From DATLMR01 sp035634255 (lineage in GTDB: Bacteria; Acidobacteriota; Blastocatellia; UBA7656): a DNA stretch of 55,162 nucleotides. Within the stretch, counting starts at the first letter, position 1; every line of letters begins with the position of its first letter. Below the pieces are notes generated by a model. The model searched no databases and was not told the origin of the DNA. It saw only the letters and a list, made by a program, of their open reading frames with translations. The stretch lies in contig DASQDI010000147.1 of the NCBI GenBank assembly GCA_035634255.1, positions 1 to 55,162 on the forward strand, written 5' to 3'. The translations under genes were made by a program, and so were the position numbers. This document shows, piece by piece, positions 52,631-55,162 of the stretch.

Positions 52631-54814
52631 ATGACTGTAAACCAGAGTCGCAGCGAGGGCTTGTATCCCGTGATCCGCGAAGTTTCTCAGGGCACGAAGC
52701 ATAACCCGCCGGTCCAGGTGGTCGTGGCCATCGACCCGAAAACGAAGAGGGCCGTCGATCCAATCTGGAGCAGGGTCGGGCGGAGCCTGAAGTATTACAT
52801 GGTGTCTAACATACAGGACCCCGCCAACAAGGTGAGGGGCTCTTTCACCTACACGTACGTGGAGGACCCGCCGGGCAATCGCTCGCTCAGGGTGAGCGTG
52901 ACTTACGCCGCGAGCTGCCCGCGCGGGAGCGAGAAAAAATTGGCCGAGTCCCTCTTCTCAGATTCCGACCCCGCGGAAACCCTGAAAAGTTTGATCGTGA
53001 GGTGGATCCACGAGTCCATCCCCTCCGGCACCAAGTCTTTCGTGGACTCATTCCAGAGCTTAACGGGCTACATAACGTCCGGCATAAAATCGAAGGCGTC
53101 CAAAGAGGCGGGGCTTACGCTCGACGTAGACATTTCGATCCCGGTTATTCCGCCGGTCCCGTTCGCCGAGACCTTCCCCGTCCGGTTCAGCGACTATGAC
53201 AGGCAGGAATCGCTGACCGTACAGGTAGAGGTAGAGCCCGACCAGGCCAGCCTCGCGGTCGCGCAATTGAATAGTGAGACCTACGTAAGGCAACTGGTCC
53301 AAACGGAAGTGCAGAGGTACTTTGCCAGAAGCGTCTCGCTCCACACCTTCTACTTCGAAATGAACAAGGGCGACCTCAAGCAGAAGCTCGCGGTCCACCT
53401 CAACTCAGCCCTGAAGCGGACGGGCCACCAGCTGGCCTTCATCTCGCTCGGCAGGGCCGACGACATCGAGCTGCCGCCGGAGACGTTCAACACTCGCCAG
53501 AGTATCCCGTACGTGAACGACAGTGGCTTCCCCGAGGTCAGCATAAGAAACACGGTCTTCCTGGACCTTCAGGACAGCGCGAGGTACAAAATCAACGCGC
53601 CGCGCGACCTGTCCGAATGGGTCGTGGAGCAGCTGAACCTGGCGGTCAATTCCGAATTATTCGGGGCGACCTACATGGACCTGCTGGTCAATTTCGAGCC
53701 TCTCGCCGACAGGATCAAACAGAGAGTCAGCGCCGCGGCGGCAGGGATAGGTTACAGCATAAAACACATCGTGACCGTGCCGGAGCTCGAGCCGTACGAG
53801 TGGCTGAAATTCTTCGAGATCAAGACCGAGCCGTCGGAGGAAGAGTTCGAGACCACCACGTCAAAGTTCCCGGTCAGGCTGAGCATAGTCGTCACCACAA
53901 GGCTCAAAGACCTCAAGAGCGTCAGAGGCTATTTGAACTCCCAGTTGCACGTCCCGACGGAGATGAAGAAGGACATACTTAAAGTCTCGGCCCAGTTCCT
54001 GCGCACGATTGACCCCGAACGGTTCTACGTGCGCTTCTCCCATACCTCCGTGGGGAATGAGAAGCCCGTGGAAGAGGAATTGAAATCGAGAATTGCCAAA
54101 GCGCTCACCCAAAGCTACGGCGCTGATATCCGCGAGATCACTCTGAGGATGGAAGAGACAGAGATAATGAGGCTGTTGAACGACCTGAAGAGGTACAGGG
54201 AGGAGTTCACAGTCTCCATAACGCCCCTTGACACCAGACAGCCATACGAAGTCGTAATCTCCGGGCACTTCCGAGTCATGGACCTAGACTACGAGGGGTG
54301 GGACAATTTCAGGACCAGCATGCCTACGATAGACATGATTAAGAGGCGCATAGTGAAGGCCCTGGAGACGGAGCTCCGGAATCACATCAGGGTGAATTTA
54401 ATATACGAGGATTCCGACGAGCTGACGGAACTGACCAAGCTCATAACGGCTTCGGCGCGGAAGACGGCGCTCGACGATTTCGGGCTGAGTATCGCCCTGA
54501 GTGACATAGGGCGCGAACGCACGCGGCGCGAGAGCAGTATAGTCGAAAAGATAATCAGCGAAGAGCAGGCTATGCTCGACGGCTTTGCTTCTCAAAGGCA
54601 GGCGCTTATTAAAAAGATCACTCAACAGATCGGGGCGCTCAAGGCCAGCCTGGCGGACATCATCATAGACCAGGGCCCCCAAGAACAGATGAAAGAGGTG
54701 AACCGCCAGATCTCGGACCTGGAAGGGCAGCTCGCCGAGGTCAGGAGGTCGGGCCGGCTCGACCTCCTGCCGGGGTCAGAAGTGAAGCAGTTGCCGGAGC
54801 CGCCGAGCCAGTAG
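52631..54814 (+). CDS. Tandem SPFH-like repeat protein with C-terminal coiled coil, unknown
   Basis: The 727-residue protein has no signal peptide or membrane helix. By eye I find five similar units of about 100-130 residues, each a beta-rich part followed by a helix and an ending of the form L-x3-I-x2-x-L-x5-G-x-x-I-x2-I: KASKEAGLTLDVDISIP, LNSALKRTGHQLAFISLG, VSAAAAGIGYSIKHIVTVP, IAKALTQSYGADIREITL, ARKTALDDFGLSIALSDIG. This is the ending typical of SPFH/band 7 domains. The last 80 residues form a coiled coil (LIKKITQQIGALKASLADI, MKEVNRQISDLEGQLAEVRR). Oligomerisation is likely. GGGAG precedes ATG 52631. Assignment to SPFH is a pattern judgement. Confidence 0.65.
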   Translation: MTVNQSRSEGLYPVIREVSQGTKHNPPVQVVVAIDPKTKRAVDPIWSRVGRSLKYYMVSNIQDPANKVRGSFTYTYVEDPPGNRSLRVSVTYAASCPRGSEKKLAESLFSDSDPAETLKSLIVRWIHESIPSGTKSFVDSFQSLTGYITSGIKSKASKEAGLTLDVDISIPVIPPVPFAETFPVRFSDYDRQESLTVQVEVEPDQASLAVAQLNSETYVRQLVQTEVQRYFARSVSLHTFYFEMNKGDLKQKLAVHLNSALKRTGHQLAFISLGRADDIELPPETFNTRQSIPYVNDSGFPEVSIRNTVFLDLQDSARYKINAPRDLSEWVVEQLNLAVNSELFGATYMDLLVNFEPLADRIKQRVSAAAAGIGYSIKHIVTVPELEPYEWLKFFEIKTEPSEEEFETTTSKFPVRLSIVVTTRLKDLKSVRGYLNSQLHVPTEMKKDILKVSAQFLRTIDPERFYVRFSHTSVGNEKPVEEELKSRIAKALTQSYGADIREITLRMEETEIMRLLNDLKRYREEFTVSITPLDTRQPYEVVISGHFRVMDLDYEGWDNFRTSMPTIDMIKRRIVKALETELRNHIRVNLIYEDSDELTELTKLITASARKTALDDFGLSIALSDIGRERTRRESSIVEKIISEEQAMLDGFASQRQALIKKITQQIGALKASLADIIIDQGPQEQMKEVNRQISDLEGQLAEVRRSGRLDLLPGSEVKQLPEPPSQ

Positions 54815-54832
54815 GGCGGAACCCTACAGACC

Positions 54833-54891
54833 CGCGCGAGGGAGCGAGGGAGTCGCGAGGCTGATCCGAGCCCCGCGCACTCCCTCGCGCG
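54833..54891. terminator. Inverted repeat between convergent genes
   Basis: CGCGCGAGGGAG (54833-54844) pairs perfectly with CTCCCTCGCGCG (54880-54891), leaving a 35-nt loop that itself contains GAGGGAGTCGCGAGG. It lies between the ends of the SPFH-like gene and the minus-strand gene and probably terminates both. There is no U-tract. Confidence 0.55.
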
Positions 54892-54909
54892 TCAACATCC
54901 TCCCGGCGG

Positions 54910-55162
54910 TTAATCGCCCGAGGCCTGGGTCTGGGCTGTGGGCAGGAAAGGGCACCTCGCGATACTTTTATCCTTCCAGGCGAATATAAAGTCCCTCACC
55001 ACTTCGGCCTGAGCGGCCTCGGTCAGGTCTTTAGCCACGTTCTCCACGTTGCTCATCGTATCCTGGATCAGTTGCTGCTCGGCCGACAGCATCAGATTAT
55101 TCTTCCAGCTGTTGAAGGCCAAATCCGTATTCAGCTGCTCGTTCAAATCGGAGATGGTCTTG
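54910..55162 (-). CDS. Partial hypothetical protein (C-terminal end, continues past the window)
   Basis: The frame is open from the right edge to the stop at 54910 and shows a soluble, helical C-terminus of 84 residues (FNSWKNNLMLSAEQQLIQDTMSNVENVAKDLTEAAQA). The leucine codon TTG near 55146 is not a convincing start; reading continues upstream as KTISDL, so the true start lies outside the window. No family is recognised. It converges with the CHAT-cassette genes and may belong to a neighbouring unit. Confidence 0.65.
   Translation of the reverse strand, partial: KTISDLNEQLNTDLAFNSWKNNLMLSAEQQLIQDTMSNVENVAKDLTEAAQAEVVRDFIFAWKDKSIARCPFLPTAQTQASGD

Overview
The window is high-GC bacterial chromosome. 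The gene content suggests an Acidobacteriota genome, most likely Blastocatellia/Pyrinomonadales-like: a CRTAC1-type FG-GAP/UnbV lipoprotein, an SBBP propeller protein, FecR and DUF6599-like secreted proteins, TPR-CHAT proteins with ECF sigma factors, DUF4331, and an AmiE-like/NamZ fusion. This placement is inference from gene families; no rRNA or ribosomal protein is present to confirm it.

Positions 1-26900 look like core chromosome of uniformly high GC. guaB and proS are divergent. After proS come a substrate-binding protein whose reading frame contains an in-frame TGA in a TGA-x3-Cys context (a possible selenoprotein) and an FG-GAP/UnbV lipoprotein. Then follow a degenerate trypsin-like protein, ubiE/menG, an orphan single-AAA Clp-like ATPase, recG, a FecR protein, a sodium/solute symporter overlapping an AmiE-like/NamZ cell-wall fusion, a 1139-residue SBBP protein with a second propeller inserted in it, an NtrC-type sigma-54 activator, a DUF6599-like protein, a zinc-ribbon/PH-domain membrane protein and an alpha/beta hydrolase.

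At 26903-26977 lies tRNA-Asn(GTT). Its last 45 bases recur exactly at 38680-38724, so 26978-38724 has the architecture of a genomic island integrated at the anticodon loop. No integrase survives. The cargo is a fatty-acid desaturase, an ECF sigma factor, two Crp/Fnr paralogues, a receiver-only response regulator, a YD-repeat-like lipoprotein, and a DUF4331-TPR-nickel transporter trio. Three copies of a 20-bp palindrome sit before the first Crp/Fnr gene and before the response regulator, suggesting a small regulatory circuit. The AT-richer character continues to about 44 kb with small secreted or regulatory genes, one split by a C7 tract, so accretion may extend beyond the second repeat.

From 42.5 to 47.9 kb a minus-strand cluster encodes a TPR-CHAT protease-like protein, an ECF sigma factor and a membrane anti-sigma-like protein. 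From 48.4 to 55.2 kb lies the most unusual segment: a 99-nt element that can fold as a four-way cloverleaf closed by a perfect 20-bp stem, a small peptide gene with two 24-residue repeats, and a tight plus-strand cassette. The cassette encodes a CHAT protease-like protein, a zinc-ribbon protein with a degenerate P-loop-like region, and a 727-residue protein that I read as five tandem SPFH-like units plus a coiled coil. The CHAT tail and the zinc-ribbon linker share a short motif. This cassette is my best candidate for an undescribed CHAT-centred signalling or conflict system. A further gene runs off the right edge on the minus strand.
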